Source: Hemileia vastatrix (Eukaryota; Basidiomycota; Pucciniomycetes; Pucciniales; Zaghouaniaceae). From it: 64,000 nucleotides of DNA. The position numbers were made by a program, and so were the translations under genes. The stretch's first letter is position 1, and each line of letters begins with the position of its first letter. The notes beneath the pieces are model-generated. The model made no database searches. It saw only the letters and a program-made list of their open reading frames with translations, and had not been told where the DNA came from. The DNA is taken from positions 17,592,501-17,656,500 of the forward strand of contig JASXTE010000016.1 of assembly GCA_030280995.1 (NCBI GenBank), given 5' to 3'. Below, one piece after another: positions 20,596 to 32,113 of this stretch.

Positions 20596-23431
20596 TCTGC
20601 CATGGTGCATCAGGAGGTTCAATATGTTGCATTAATCCAGCTCTCTTACCAGTCAATCTTTTTGATTTTTGGCAAGAATCACAAGATTCAACATATAAGT
20701 TGGTGTCTTCAGACATATTAACCCACCAAGCAATGTTTTTAATTCTGATCATTGTTTTTTCAAGATCAAAATTTCCAGCTAATATGTCATCATGAAAAAT
20801 TTTCAAGATGATTTCTTTCATAGAAGGAAGAATAACAATGAAATTACTCAACTTTCTTCTATAATATAGATATCCTTCATCAATTGAAAATTTTCCTTTT
20901 TCCAAAGCCTTTTGGTACTTTGTTGGAAGGGTTTAAATTAATGCTTGTATTGAAGCATTCTTTGGATCATTTTATATGGTGCATAAATTTTTTAGGCCAG
21001 TGTCCTTATCATATTAATTGAGAATAAGCTGTAATAGCTCTTCCTCAATATCAACCACATATATCCCATGAATATGAATAATTTCATGCTCAGGATAATA
21101 AGAAGGATTAGAGTCATCATTTGGTAAAGGTAACCTTGATAACATATCCACATTTGAGTGAACAATAGTAGCCCTAAGAATAATTGTCATTCTCCCTCTG
21201 TGTTTCTAAAAAGCTAACTGCCATCTGAACATATGTCTGTTAGGTGTTTTCAAGTTTAAAAGGGATTTAACTGCACTTCGGTCAGTAACAAGTTCAAATT
21301 TCTTGTCATCTAGGTAATAATGTAGCTTTTCTAGAGCCCACACTATGGCTAAACATTCAAGCTGAGTGACACCATATTTCAATTCACTATTTCTCAAGGT
21401 TCTTGAAATATAACAAATTACTACTTCTGATACTTTATCATTCATCACTTGTTTTTGATAGAGGAAAGCACCAAGACCAAGAAAACTAGCATCAGTGTAC
21501 AAAACAAATGGTTGATTAAAGTCAGGTAAAGCAAGAATTGGTGCTGACATCAAACAGTGTTTCATAGTGTCAAAATCCCTCTGTCTTTTACTATTCCAGA
21601 CAAAAGCAACATCCTTTCTAGTCAATTGGGTAAGGGGTAAATCTATGACTTGTTAATTTCTGATATACTGTCTATAGTATCCACACATTCCCAAAAGACT
21701 CTGGAGCTCTCTAACTGTGGTAGGAGCCTTCACCTGTTGTATGGCTGCCACTTTGTTTTGGTCAACACATATCTGTAACCCTGAAACAACATGACCAGGA
21801 AATTTTAAAGAATGAAAACCAAATTTACATTTCTTCAAGGCAAGTTTCATATTTATTTCATCCATTTTGTGAAACACTTTACACAGGTGGTTAAGATGGT
21901 CCTCAAATTTTTTTGAGAATATAATGATATCATCAATATAAACCATCAGCCATCCTTCAATTATCTCTTGATGGAATGTGTTATCCATAACTTTTTGAAA
22001 AACTGAAGTGGCATTTTTAGGGCCAAATGGCATCCTAACATACTTATAAGTACCCATATGAGTAGCAATCATCAAAAAATTCTGGGAATTCTTCTCAACA
22101 GGTACCTGGTGATATCCCTTGTTACCATACAGACAGCTGATATATTTAGCACCTTGTAAGGTAGCATGTATAGAGCTTATTCTAGGTAAAGGATAGATAT
22201 CATCAACATTATAAGTATTCAATGCTCTATAATCACCACATAACCTGGCTTTATCTTTCTCATAAGAAATTAGGACAGGTGAGATAACACAATATTTAGG
22301 TGTTTCAAATACCTTTTCAATAATATTCATTTTTAAAAGGGTAGAGATATTGTCTTCAATATCTTTTCTCTTTGTGGGAGAAGCAGGATAAGGCTTCTTC
22401 TTTAAACTAGGTGGTATGTCAGTTAATGAACAAGATAATGAAAGTTTCATTTCTTATTTAACTAATCCTAGTTCATGTGAACCATGAGCAAAGGCCATAG
22501 GAAAAGATTTTATCAATTTAATGATGGAATCTTTATCCTCACCAGAAAGTTGTTCTCCAAAAGAAGCATTGTCAATTTCAGACATAAGGGCATGAATTTC
22601 CTTTGTAGATCTTCCTTTATATTGAACCACAGAATTACATGTGTTCAATTCTGGTTTTAACAATTTTTTGGGGGAGGAAATCTTAAATTTTCTCTTCCCA
22701 TTCATCCCCATTGTGAAGCATTGGTTTGAAGAATCTAATTTTATGCAATATTTGGTTAAAATGTCATTTCCTATAATAAACCAACTGCTTAAGTTATCAT
22801 TTTTCATGACAATAAAATCACAAATAGCTCTTACAAAACCATGGTTATATTTAAAAAACACCGTGGCTTTGTATTTAACAATAGGGGACAAAAAAGGGCC
22901 ATAACCTCTCCAATTTTCAGAAATTATAGGCATAAGTTTTGATTTATAGTCTTGATCTACTGAAGCAAGTGCTCTTTCAGATACTACACTTCCTCCAGCT
23001 CCAGAATCCAGAACAACTTCAATGCTGGTTCCATTGATCAAGACTGGTGCCTTGAGAGGGGCAATAACAATTGAGCTATCCTCAATGTTCTTTATGATCT
23101 CAGCATCATCAAATGTAGATAAATCATTATTATCAATATCAATAGTATTTAAATAATGAAAAACTTCTTCCAGAATCAAGATTTTTTGTTGAGATTCATA
23201 TAAAATATTTCTGGCACAATCACTTGAAGTATCATCCAGTGCTATTGTGTCATCAGAATGCTCCTCAGTTTGTGCAACAAGATTTATCTTCTTGTCACAA
23301 ACATGGCCTTTCTTCCAAGGCTTGTTGCACTTGAAGCAAGTGTTTGTTGCATACTTTTTAGGTGCAACCGGGGGAGAAAGTTTACCAACCTTTTCCAGAG
23401 GTTTCTGTTGGTAAGTGGAGGGTTTCTCCAA
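20596..23431 (-). pseudogene. Ty3-B pol: zinc knuckle, protease, RT, RNase H, integrase N-terminus
   Basis: Minus-strand order: zinc knuckle CFKCNKPWKKGHVC (about 23310), protease VLDSGAGGSVV (about 23000), TAA at 22451-22453, RT with MPFGPKNATSVFQ and MVYIDDIIIFSK (about 21940), a stop near 21650, RNase H YTDASFLGLGA (about 21500) and ATQLECLAIVWAL. Frame breaks follow, then integrase zinc region FHDDILAGNFD and CDSCQKSKRL, ending PWQII at the H2 insertion. Most catalytic motifs remain readable, so decay is intermediate between Ty3-A and Ty3-O. Confidence 0.85.
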
Positions 23432-25534
23432 AGGGGTTCTAGGAATGAATCTTCTGGCATCCTACTTGTTGATTAGAAGGATCTCATTACAAGTATTAAT
23501 GAAAGTAGAAGGTTCTCTGGAAAACTCAATCCTAGCCACTATCAAGTCTCTCAAAGACATTGGTAATTTATAAATGATCCTGTCCTTCCATAACTCAAAC
23601 TCCATATTTGGGTCCATTGCCCTCAAGATTTTAACCAGTTTCATTAAGAACTCAATAGGTTTATCAGTAGAAGATCTATATCTAGTTTTCTCATACTGCA
23701 TTTGTTTAGCCATCCTAAACTTGGAGCCACCAAATTATGCTTTAATCAATTTCTTTCAATCTTCCCATGAGTAGTCATTTCTATCCATGAGAACAGATTC
23801 ATACCATATTAGGGCTACATTGGTAAACAAAGAAATTAACTTAGACACAATTTCCTCATCTGGGAGTCTGTAAGAATTTTTTAGATAATCAATTCTTCAA
23901 ATAAATTGCTTCCAATCAGAAGAAGAATCACCATCAAATGTTGGATACTGGTCAAGTTTTGGCCAATTCTTTTGATTTGAAGTAATATCCTTATTACAAG
24001 CTTGTTTCTGAGTGAGAATAAGCTGTAACTTCTCTGATTGGGCAGTAATTTCATTGTTTAATCCTTCTGTGGATTATCCATGTACATCATCAATTTTTGA
24101 TGGAAACTCAGTGATATCAACAGGTATTTCTGGAACTAATTTTTCTTTGGATGAACTAGGAACAGGTTAAATTGGGGTATCCTGCTCAACACGTTCTTTC
24201 AAAGAAATGTCAGAAAAATTTTGATTATATAACAATGAATTCAATTTCTCCTCAATGGTTGTTAACCTAGTTTTTACTCTCTGAATACTAGATAAATTCT
24301 CATTGATGGTTGCAAAAGATAATTGATACTTATTTTGTAAAGATGATTAATGGTTACTAAATGTTTCTAAGTTCATCTTGTGTCCCTCTAGTTACTGGCA
24401 ACAGATGGACACAGTATCTTTTAATTTAGACAAATCATTCTTGATATTTTTCCATAAGCAACTTTCTTTTCATGAGTTACTTTGTAATGAAACAAATCAT
24501 CAGAAACTCTCTGTAACTCACTCCTCAATGCTTGACAACCCTGTTCAGTTAAAAAACTATTATATTGCTGAGTCAATTGCATGTTGTTCATTATATGATT
24601 TTGTTTAGAAATAATATCTCTCAAATATTCATCATTAATTTTTGCTACATCTGGAGTGTTTCTCAATAAAGATACAGAGTAACTTTCCAGATTCTCATAA
24701 AACTCAGGATCAAGTTTTTCATCAATTATATCCATATCAGTTTCTATCATTGATGTAGCAATTAAAACTAAAGGATTAGATACATTAGAATATTAGGTGA
24801 TTTGCCTACTCTTATCAGTCTCTACTGGTCTCACAGTTTCATCTCCTCTTCCAGAATTACCTGAAGGAACTGAATCAGCAACAAGAAATGGTACTTGAGA
24901 TTCAATAGAGGGGTTTACCAAGGCTTGGGAAAGATCTGAATATTGTTTTTTCCTTTTCTGCTTCCTTGATAAGGGTGAGGATGTGTGGGGTTGAAATGAC
25001 TGGGTCTTGACGAACCTGACTGAGGCATGTGAGGCTGCTGATGTTGACACATATAATCCCACTTGGTGTTTAACCAATCCCACTGCCACTTTGATACTTT
25101 CAAAGTTTCTGGTTGCTGGGGAGCCAATTGTGGAAGATCTCTGGGGGAAGGAGGTCTCCTCTTCTCTTGAAGAAAGGCATCTATTTTTCTCATCTTTTCT
25201 TCTAGTGAGTCTGTTCTTGCTCTCAGTCTTAAGTTCTCTGTCCTCAGTTCCTTAAATTGGGTGGAGAGATTCTTTACTTGCTGAGGTAAAGGCATCTTTT
25301 TCATTTTGAAGCCTTTTGGAAGTTCTTCTGGGGGGTTGATGGAAGGCTTTTGTTCCTGAGCATTTGTCTCCACTAGTATTTCCACTTCCTCCATTTCCAC
25401 ATCCTGATTGGTCCAATAAATTGATTAATTTGAGCCAATTTTGTAGTCAAGGAAGAACTTACAGAAGTAGCTTCATCATAATCAATTAAATCCAATTCCT
25501 CATCACGGCCAGCAGAAGCACCTTGATCAGTCAT
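23432..25534 (-). pseudogene. Ty3-B gag, decayed
   Basis: The ATG at 25534 gives MTDQGASAGRDEELDLIDYD, which matches the Ty3-D gag start (MTDQSGSAAREEELDLIDYD). The frame then breaks, with a 1-nt difference from Ty3-D near 25430. Downstream pieces are MAVGLVKHQV (25089), a coiled-coil stretch (24750-24421) and a capsid-like end containing KILRAMDPNMEFELWKDRII (about 23620) and LPMSLRDLIVARIEF. Multiple stops and shifts are present. The 5' third overlaps the ORF at 24915-25400. Confidence 0.75.
24915..25400 (-). CDS. Overlapping ORF in Ty3-B gag (coiled coil, ends PW-stop)
   Basis: 161 residues. MEEVEILVE and INPPEELPKGFKMKKMPLPQ are shared with Ty3-D at 56677. Next come QQVKNLSTQFKELRTENLRL (coiled coil), a Pro-rich linker, KWQWDWLNTKWDY, HPHPYQGSRKG and PKPW-stop. 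It is open throughout although the gag frame around it is broken. That suggests this frame carries the more constrained product, or that it decayed more slowly by chance. Confidence 0.6.
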   Translation of the reverse strand: MEMEEVEILVETNAQEQKPSINPPEELPKGFKMKKMPLPQQVKNLSTQFKELRTENLRLRARTDSLEEKMRKIDAFLQEKRRPPSPRDLPQLAPQQPETLKVSKWQWDWLNTKWDYMCQHQQPHMPQSGSSRPSHFNPTHPHPYQGSRKGKNNIQIFPKPW

Positions 25535-26587
25535 ATTGTAATTTTAACTTGAGCTGAGGGAAGGAAATATTAAGATATATTAGTTTTATTTTTGCTTTAT
25601 TAAAAGAAAAATAAGAAAGAAAAATTTAAAATATAAAAATTAACAGGACAAAAATCAACTGAAATAATTATCACAATTTTATTAATTCAAAATAATTTTA
25701 TAACCAGGATTAAAAGAAATTAACTGAAGTAATAAAATTAATTTTTTATTTATAATTTAAATTTTTATAATTATCATGATTAAAATTGACTGAAGGAATT
25801 TAATTACCAGGACTTAATGTCAACTGAAAATAATTTAATTACAAGGACTTATTGTCAACTGAAATAATTTTAATTACCAGGAATTATTGTCAACTGAAAT
25901 AATTTTAATTACCAGGACTTATTGTCAACTGAAATAATTTTAATTAACAGGACTTATTGTCAACTGAAATAATTTTAATTACTAGGACTTATTGTCAACT
26001 AAAATAATTTTAATTACCAGGACTTAATTTCAACTGAATTAATTTGATATAATTAATTTAATTAATTTATAGTATTATTAATTTACTGGCAGGACAATTT
26101 GTCAATTGAAACAATAATATAAAATTCTAATTATCAGGACAAAAGTCAACTGAAATAATTAAAAAAAATAATATAATTAATTTAATTTCTTTCACTTCTA
26201 GGACTAAGAAAAATATAGTTCTATCTTTGTCAACTAGGAAAATAAATATTCTAATTTACCAGACACCTCCCCCTGTAAAATGAGCAAATTAATGCCACTT
26301 ACAGAGTGCTGAGTAAAAAGAAATACATAAACTATGAAAAGTGCAAAGTGACCCACAAATAGTAATCAATATAATTACCACAAATATATATGACTATTGT
26401 CAATATATAATCTTAATTTTGGAGCGTGGTTCAATTCCTGTTTGCAGAAAAAAAACAAGTCACGTGACTGATGACGTTTGTCCTTTCGCTGTCCACTCTT
26501 CACTATAGGTACCTCGATATCAATGGTCCCTTGGCCTTGGGCCTCAAGTTATCAATGTGCCATTGATGATTTGGAAAGGGCCACAGC
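25535..26587 (-). promoter_or_regulatory. Ty3-B leader with conserved B-box-like and E-box-like motifs
   Basis: Untranslated leader between the LTR and gag. It holds the 35-bp tandem repeat (25795-26040). It also has GGTTCAATTCC (26428-26438, + strand), which fits the RNA polymerase III B-box consensus, and TCACGTGAC near 26460. Ty3-D has both motifs in the same relative place and the same antisense orientation. A primer-binding region like TGTGGCCCTTTCC lies next to the LTR. Confidence 0.5.
25795..26040. repeat. 35-bp tandem repeat in Ty3-B leader
   Basis: About seven copies of a 35-bp unit built on AATTACCAGGACTTATTG plus TCAACTGAAATAATTT, spaced every 35 bp (GTCAACT at about 25819, 25854, 25889, 25924, 25959, 25994). 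Ty3-D has the reverse-complement motif (CAGTTGACATTAAGTCCTGG) at 56020-56420 with wider spacing. Confidence 0.8.
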
Positions 26588-27394
26588 TTTCAATGGGTCT
26601 TTTGGTCTAGAAGGTTCAATTGAAGGTCCAACGGGGCATTTAAGTGGAATATTGGACTTTTAAAGTCAAGGTAAGTAGTTTTATTTCTTTTGATTTATTT
26701 ACTCAATATATAAGAGGTAGGGGTTTAAAATATTATTATGATTTATATTTTAGAATTACGTTAATGTAAATACTAAACCTATAAAAAATAGTAATAAGTA
26801 TTGTATTTAATAGATATGTTATAAAAATGGCAAGTAAAAAGAATGAGTTTAAAAAGTACAAAAGGAGAGGGCCTTTTATAGGCAAAAGGTGAGAGATAAC
26901 ACATGGAGTTAACAACATCCAATAAGAGAGTGTGAGAGAAAAAACTTAGTGAAAAGAGAGTATATGAATATAAAAAAAATATACTAAAATGATGCTTCAA
27001 TAAAAGGTATCATATTTATTTGATATAAATCTTGAGTTCCCTTAGATTGTCACACTTAGTATAGAACATTTGATTTAAAATGATATTTTAACTGAATTTT
27101 AAATTTCTTAATAAAGAAATTTGAATTTTTTAGATTTTTTATATTTTAATAATATTTTTATTCCCTTTTCAACTTTATTATTGAGCATGGTGTTAGGGAG
27201 TAAAAATATATGGGACATTTATTAATTTTTATTAATTACTAAATTTACTTATTGTACTTAGCTAGTTAATTGTAAGTAATACATAAGTAAATAATAGAAA
27301 ATTAATTATTAATAAGAATTAAAAAAAAGGTGTGGCTTCATCTCAGTAAGATAATTAATTATTTTACTGGATAAGTCTAGTAGCCTGGCTGACA
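26588..27394 (-). repeat. 5' LTR of Ty3-B (about 807 bp)
   Basis: In minus orientation it starts TGTCAGCCAGGC at 27394. The inner end, near GACCCATTGA at 26588-26600, is set by alignment to the 3' LTR and to Ty3-D. It contains the empty target of the CACTA-like insertion (26757-26762), which proves that guest is an insertion. Confidence 0.85.
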
Positions 27395-27399
27395 GGGAT

Positions 27400-29457
27400 T
27401 TACTGGATCAAATGAAACCTTTTGTCACATTCTCTGCAATTTAGTCTTGAAGAATTTGAGATTCATACTTTGATAGGGAGTATACAGGACCTTCCAAAGG
27501 TACTGGACCTACTAGCTTCATTTGATGATCATAGGGTTGATGAAGTGGTAGCTTGTCAGCCTTACAGACTGAAAATACATCAAGGAAGTTGTGATAAAAT
27601 TTTGGTAGAGTTGATGTAATGGCTTCAATATTGATTTGTTTGTCCTCTTCATTGTCTAAGGTGTCTGTCAAGGGTAGACCTGAATTTAGAGAGCAAGAAT
27701 TGCTTACCTTGAGGCTGTTGAAAACCTCTTCAAGTTAAGTAACCAAGCTAGAAAGTTTGGCCAAATGCTCATTTAGAGAAAAATCAGATGGTTTCAAATC
27801 ATCTGGCAGAGAGATGTCCTCTAGCAGGACTTGGTCAGACAGGTTGTTTACCTCCCTATTGACCTGCATTGAAGAATCAGAAATATACTTAGAATGAGGG
27901 GTGATCAATCCCTCTGACCAATCAATGTCTGTATTTAAATGTGTTAAAAAGTCATGGCCAAGAATGGTGTCTTCCATTCTTGGGGCATCCATGACTTTAA
28001 ATTCCCACTCAAAGGAGGGAAAATTCGTAAAGTTGAAAACCCATAAAACTTTCTTACTGACCCAATACTTGGGTCCCTCTGATTCAACTGAATAAATTGG
28101 AATTTGATTGATATTTACAAATGTCAGCTTAAGCTTTTTTGGAAAAAGATAAACTGATAAGTGAAATTGAAGCTCCAGAGTCAATGAGACAACTGAAGGG
28201 AATATCCTCCTTAAAAAGAATAAATTTCAAAAAGTTAATGGCAACTCCAGTCCTTAAGACATGGAGGTTCTGTGCACTGGGAGAAATAAAATATTTTGTT
28301 TTGCACACAAGTAAACTATTCTCTAGTTTTTTGACTTAGAACTTTTACCTTCCATTCCCTTTCCTTTAACTTTGCACAAAACTTCCCAACTTGTCTTTAC
28401 CCCTACAATACATACATAAACCATTATCTGCCCATCTTTTCCTTTCAACTTCCTTTAATTCTCCTTTCAGATCCAATACCTAACTGATATCTCTGGGAGT
28501 TAAGCTTTTTGGTTTAGACTTATCCTTTCCCTTGTGAATGGGTTTGGATTGGGCCAATTGGGCTGGTCAGGAGTGATTTTTTGAAGGAGGCCCAGATTTG
28601 AAATTGGAACCATGAGATTTTTGTGCATGAAGCTTTTGTTGAAGTTGGCCTTGATGTGTGCCATTGAGTTTGAGGGTCCTATCCATTAAGTCAATCAAAA
28701 TTGCCATTTTACACCCATGAAGATTCAATTGATCCAGAATCCTCAAAGGAAGTCCATTTTTGAAATGATATTTAAGAGCAGCATCATTCCAACTAACTTG
28801 AGTTGTTAAAGCCCTGAAATTTGAGATATACTCAGAAGCTTTGCCATTATTGTTCATGCATAGGAAATCAAGTTTGATCTCCATGTTGTCAGTTTCATTA
28901 GGATCACCAAACAATGTAAAAAGTTGGTCTTCAAACTTCTCTCAATTATTAATGAGTAAATGAGATTTGTTTGAAGAAAGCATGATAAAATAAGGTTTGA
29001 ACCACTGTGACACCTTTCCTGATAAATAAGAAGAGGAATAAATGACCTTGGAATGATCCATACTAAAAGTTAGAGGGTCATTGTTGAATATTAGCTTGCA
29101 TGTTTGCAAGAAGGGACAAAATCTATCAGGGTGTTCTCAATCAAGCTTATCTGGAGATTTCAACCAAGGATTTTTAAATTTAGATCCTTTTGAGGAGGCA
29201 GGATTAGTAATGGTTTTAACCAAGAGTTTCATAAATTCCTACAATGAATCATTTGGGCCAGGGTTTGAAGGTTGGCCTGAAGGTTTGGCAGCCAGGGCTG
29301 ATGGTGCCTCATTCATAGTATCCTCTCTTTCATCTTCTTCACTGGATTTCTCAAAATCCTGGGGAATATCCCCTACAGATTGAACTGAATGTTTGCACTT
29401 CCTTAACTCAAGTGGTTTGGGAGTGTTGGGGATTCCTTTTGGTCTAGAAGATTTCAA
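27400..29457 (-). pseudogene. Ty3-O gag, protease and RT start (5' half)
   Basis: Minus strand. The gag N-terminus has DIPQDFEKSSEEDERED (about 29360). The capsid-like part has MDHSKVIYSSSYLSGKVSQW (about 29060) and FGDPNETDNMEIKLDFL (28914). A knuckle-like CMYCRGKDKL lies near 28400. A protease-like stretch (28184-27735) contains TILGHDFL, and a pre-RT linker ends PVPLEGPVYSLSKYESQILQ (about 27440). Stops are common. The frame reaches the GGGAT duplication and resumes at 1790. The start at 29457 is uncertain because its first codons overlap the adjoining LTR end. Confidence 0.75.
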
Positions 29458-30227
29458 TGGAGGTATAATGGTGTAGGTAGGTGTGATTTGAACATTTCAA
29501 AAGCAAAGGTATGTATGGATTATCTTTTATTTTATTTACTCAATAAGAAAAAGGTAAAAAGGTTTTATAATTATTATTATAACTTTAAATTTAGAATTAT
29601 GGTGTTGTAAGTACTAAATAATAAATAATTTTAATAAAAAATTTGATTTAATGAATGATTTTAATAAGATAGTGAGTGAGTAAAGAATTATCCAAAACAA
29701 CCAGAAAAGGGAGGCCTTATATAGGCAAAAGAGAGACAAAGCACAGAGTTAAAATCCTATATACAGGAGTATGAGAGAAGGAAAAGAAAATTCAAGAAAA
29801 ATTATTTCAAATAATAAGATTGTTCTAGAAAGAATGTGTTTATAATATGTGTTTACTGTATATGTCAAAATAAATTCATTTATTTAAAAATTACTGTAAG
29901 TGTCATTTTTAAATAAGTAATTTGATTTTTTTGTATATATTGATTTTTATTTAATTTTTATTTCAATATTAAATTTTATTTTAATATTAAATTTTATTTC
30001 TTTTAACCTGTCATTGAGCATGGTGTTAGGAAATAAAAATATAAGGGACATTAAATATTAATATTAATTACTTACTAAATTTACTTTTTTGTAACTAGTT
30101 AATTTATTACAAGTAAATTTAAAGTAATTATATTATAATGAATAATATATAAGAAATAAAAAGGTGTGGCTTCATCCCAGTAAATAATTAACTATTTTAC
30201 TGGGTAAGTCTAGCAGCCTGGCTGACA
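29433..30227 (-). repeat. Y-family LTR next to Ty3-O gag
   Basis: In minus orientation it starts TGTCAGCCAGGCTG at 30227 and ends near CTTCTAGACCAAAAGG (29433-29448). It is clearly related to the Ty3-B and Ty3-D LTRs. No leader or primer-binding site separates it from gag, so either that region was deleted or this is a separate LTR that landed here. Confidence 0.7.
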
Positions 30228-30399
30228 GAGAGAGTGAGTGCAAGAAACAGGACATAATGAGGTCTGCCTATCCCTAGCGTGAGCTCTAGTAGTAGAACCA
30301 GTGTGAGGAGGAGCGCATTGAACAGGTGCCATATTTAGACTTAGCACCTGAAGGTTGTAGGAGTATGAAAAATTAGAACTAAAGAGAATTAAATTATAC
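30228..30399. other. Short spacer, nothing recognised
   Basis: Non-coding sequence between the Y-family LTR and the Z-family repeat. Confidence 0.4.
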
Positions 30400-31192
30400 T
30401 GTCACTGGAAAACTTACGCACAGGTTTGAGGGTGATCCCAATGTAAGTGAGATAAGAAGGATGATAGAAATTTGGACTTTGAACCACAGAGGATTACTTT
30501 GAGGAAGTGATTCAAAGATAGATCAAAGTAACTAATACTGGTTTGAGATAATCTTTGAGGAGTAATTAATGTATATGTTAAGGACACTAACTATTATGGA
30601 AAATCTCACAATGGGTTGCAACTAATAATCAAAGGGAAAGATTTATGTATTTTATGATTTAATGAAATTGATTATTAAGTAAGAAAAGGACAATTATAAC
30701 AATAGCCTAATAAGAGTTTTTACTACTATCACAAATATATTATAATTTAATTCTTAGGAATTTCAAGCCAAATTAAACCCCTTTAAATATCCTATTCCTC
30801 CTTGCACTGACCCATTAATCAACCAGCCACACTATACCCACAGACCCATCTATTCCACCGGGGTTCCCATTTACCAGCCATCTAACCTTATAACCCTTCT
30901 TCCCTGTTCCTACTTCACAAACCCTTTAATTTACCCTCAGATCCACTATTACCCCCCTTTTTGAATATTGCCTCAATCTTAGCGCTAGATTATGTGCACT
31001 GGCCTATGATTGAAAAGTATAAGTGTCTTTACCATTAGTGTACTTTTAAAGTTTGGACAGTGTGGCTGATTTGAGAACACAATTGAATGCAATTGCCTCA
31101 AGGTTTCTTTTTGCACATTGCTAGTGGAGTTAGAGCTTGAGTGGTGGGGTAATTGAGGTGCTTTTGCTTCAAGTGTCATGTAGCATGTGACA
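30400..31192. repeat. Z-family solo LTR-like repeat, copy 1
   Basis: About 793 bp, TGTCAC...GTGACA, similar throughout to copy 2 at 49966-50760 (close to 90% by eye). The flanks TATAC and GGTAG do not match, so this copy may have recombined or its edge has changed. A 64-codon minus frame is open in both copies, but it follows from sequence identity and is not called a gene. Confidence 0.65.
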
Positions 31193-32113
31193 GGTAGGGT
31201 GTGAGTGACTATATACATACATACATGCCTTCCCTTATTATTGCCCATGTTGCTTCCTTTTTATTTAGCACCAAAAGATACCCTAATAATTTACCTTTCT
31301 CTGTTTTATCTTAATAACTTGTTCCTAAAGATTTCCCTCTCTCTCACATCCAATCAGTTCCTAGCCTCCTTTTGTACTTAGAACATAGCTTCTGCTACTC
31401 CTTTTCCTTCATGCCCCTGTGTTGGGTGAGATTGTATGAATTAAAATAATAATAATAATACATACATGTCTTTTGGTTTAGAGGCTAAAATAGCAAAGCC
31501 ATCAGTCGATGAGCATGATAATTTTATCATGTAAAAAGAATGAAATTCCATAAATTTAAACGCAAGAGAGAATGGTTGGACTATCAAGTTAGATGAAAAT
31601 AACAGAAGGAAAAAAAATGTTGACACCTGAAAAAAGGTACCTATTTTTAATATTGAATTGTCTGTCTAAGGTGTTAAAAAATTTTTTTTTTGACTTCGTC
31701 TTATGATTGAATTAAATTTGAGCAAGAGATGTGGTTACAAAAATAAGGGTTGATTTAGTCATATACTCGGTATTCAATATGGAGTTGCATGTATTGCATA
31801 ATCCATAGGAATTCATCCATACAAAAGTTTGTGCAGTTTCAATTTTATTTTTTATTTATTTTTAAATTTTGTTTTGATTTTTTTTTTTTTCATCCTTTAA
31901 GATTTCTACATTAGACAAGTCATATTGTGTAATTAAAAGTTACAGAGTACATTTCATCCTTAAAATATTCTTAATATTACATTTTATCGTGAGTCTGGTC
32001 TCATTATTGCCTAATTGGATATAAGTCTGTCTCGGGTCATAATGTGATTCTTTAGACTTCACTCTAACTAACCAACTAACCAACCAATTGTAACCAACTA
32101 GCTTTCTTGGAGG
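31193..32113. other. Intergenic, upstream of RPB8
   Basis: AT-rich spacer with long T runs and a (AAT)n run near 31446. I see no gene. The RPB8 promoter and 5' UTR should lie in the last few hundred bases. Confidence 0.5.

Larger units (their letters stand above)
1796..27394 (-). mobile_element. Ty3-B: Ty3/Gypsy chromovirus-type element hosting two further insertions
   Basis: A minus-strand LTR retrotransposon bounded by Y-family LTRs of about 800 bp, with TSD GGGAT on both sides (1791-1795 and 27395-27399). The 5' LTR is 26588-27394. The 3' LTR is split into 1796-1968 and 15101-15734 by the CACTA-like transposon. The gag-pol runs from 25534 to 15767 and is split in the integrase by Harbinger H2 (16863-20590). 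Without its guests the element would be about 8.7 kb, ordinary for a chromovirus. Many frameshifts and stops make it inactive. Its domain order is gag, zinc knuckle, protease, RT, RNase H, integrase, chromodomain-like tail. Confidence 0.9.
1010..29457 (-). mobile_element. Ty3-O: outermost, decayed Ty3/Gypsy element split by Ty3-B
   Basis: Two coding remnants on the minus strand, 27400-29457 (gag, protease, start of RT) and 1010-1790 (rest of RT, start of RNase H), belong to one element. Removing 1796-27394 and one copy of the 5-bp GGGAT (1791-1795 and 27395-27399) lets the RT frame run on without a shift: the right side ends in residues SSKS and the left side resumes with [14 protein letters not shown]. 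The RT has the classic [16 protein letters not shown] block, unlike the other Ty3 elements here, so this is a different family. In-frame stops are frequent, making it the oldest layer. The 3' end is not recognisable. Confidence 0.85.

Noticed and set aside
20384..20905. 173-codon minus frame as one gene
   Set aside because: It is a chimera of Ty3-B integrase and the H2 right arm, crossing the TATTA boundary at 20590.
30985..31248. Minus frame conserved with 50553-50747
   Set aside because: Its conservation follows from both lying in copies of the same Z repeat. No protein family is recognised.
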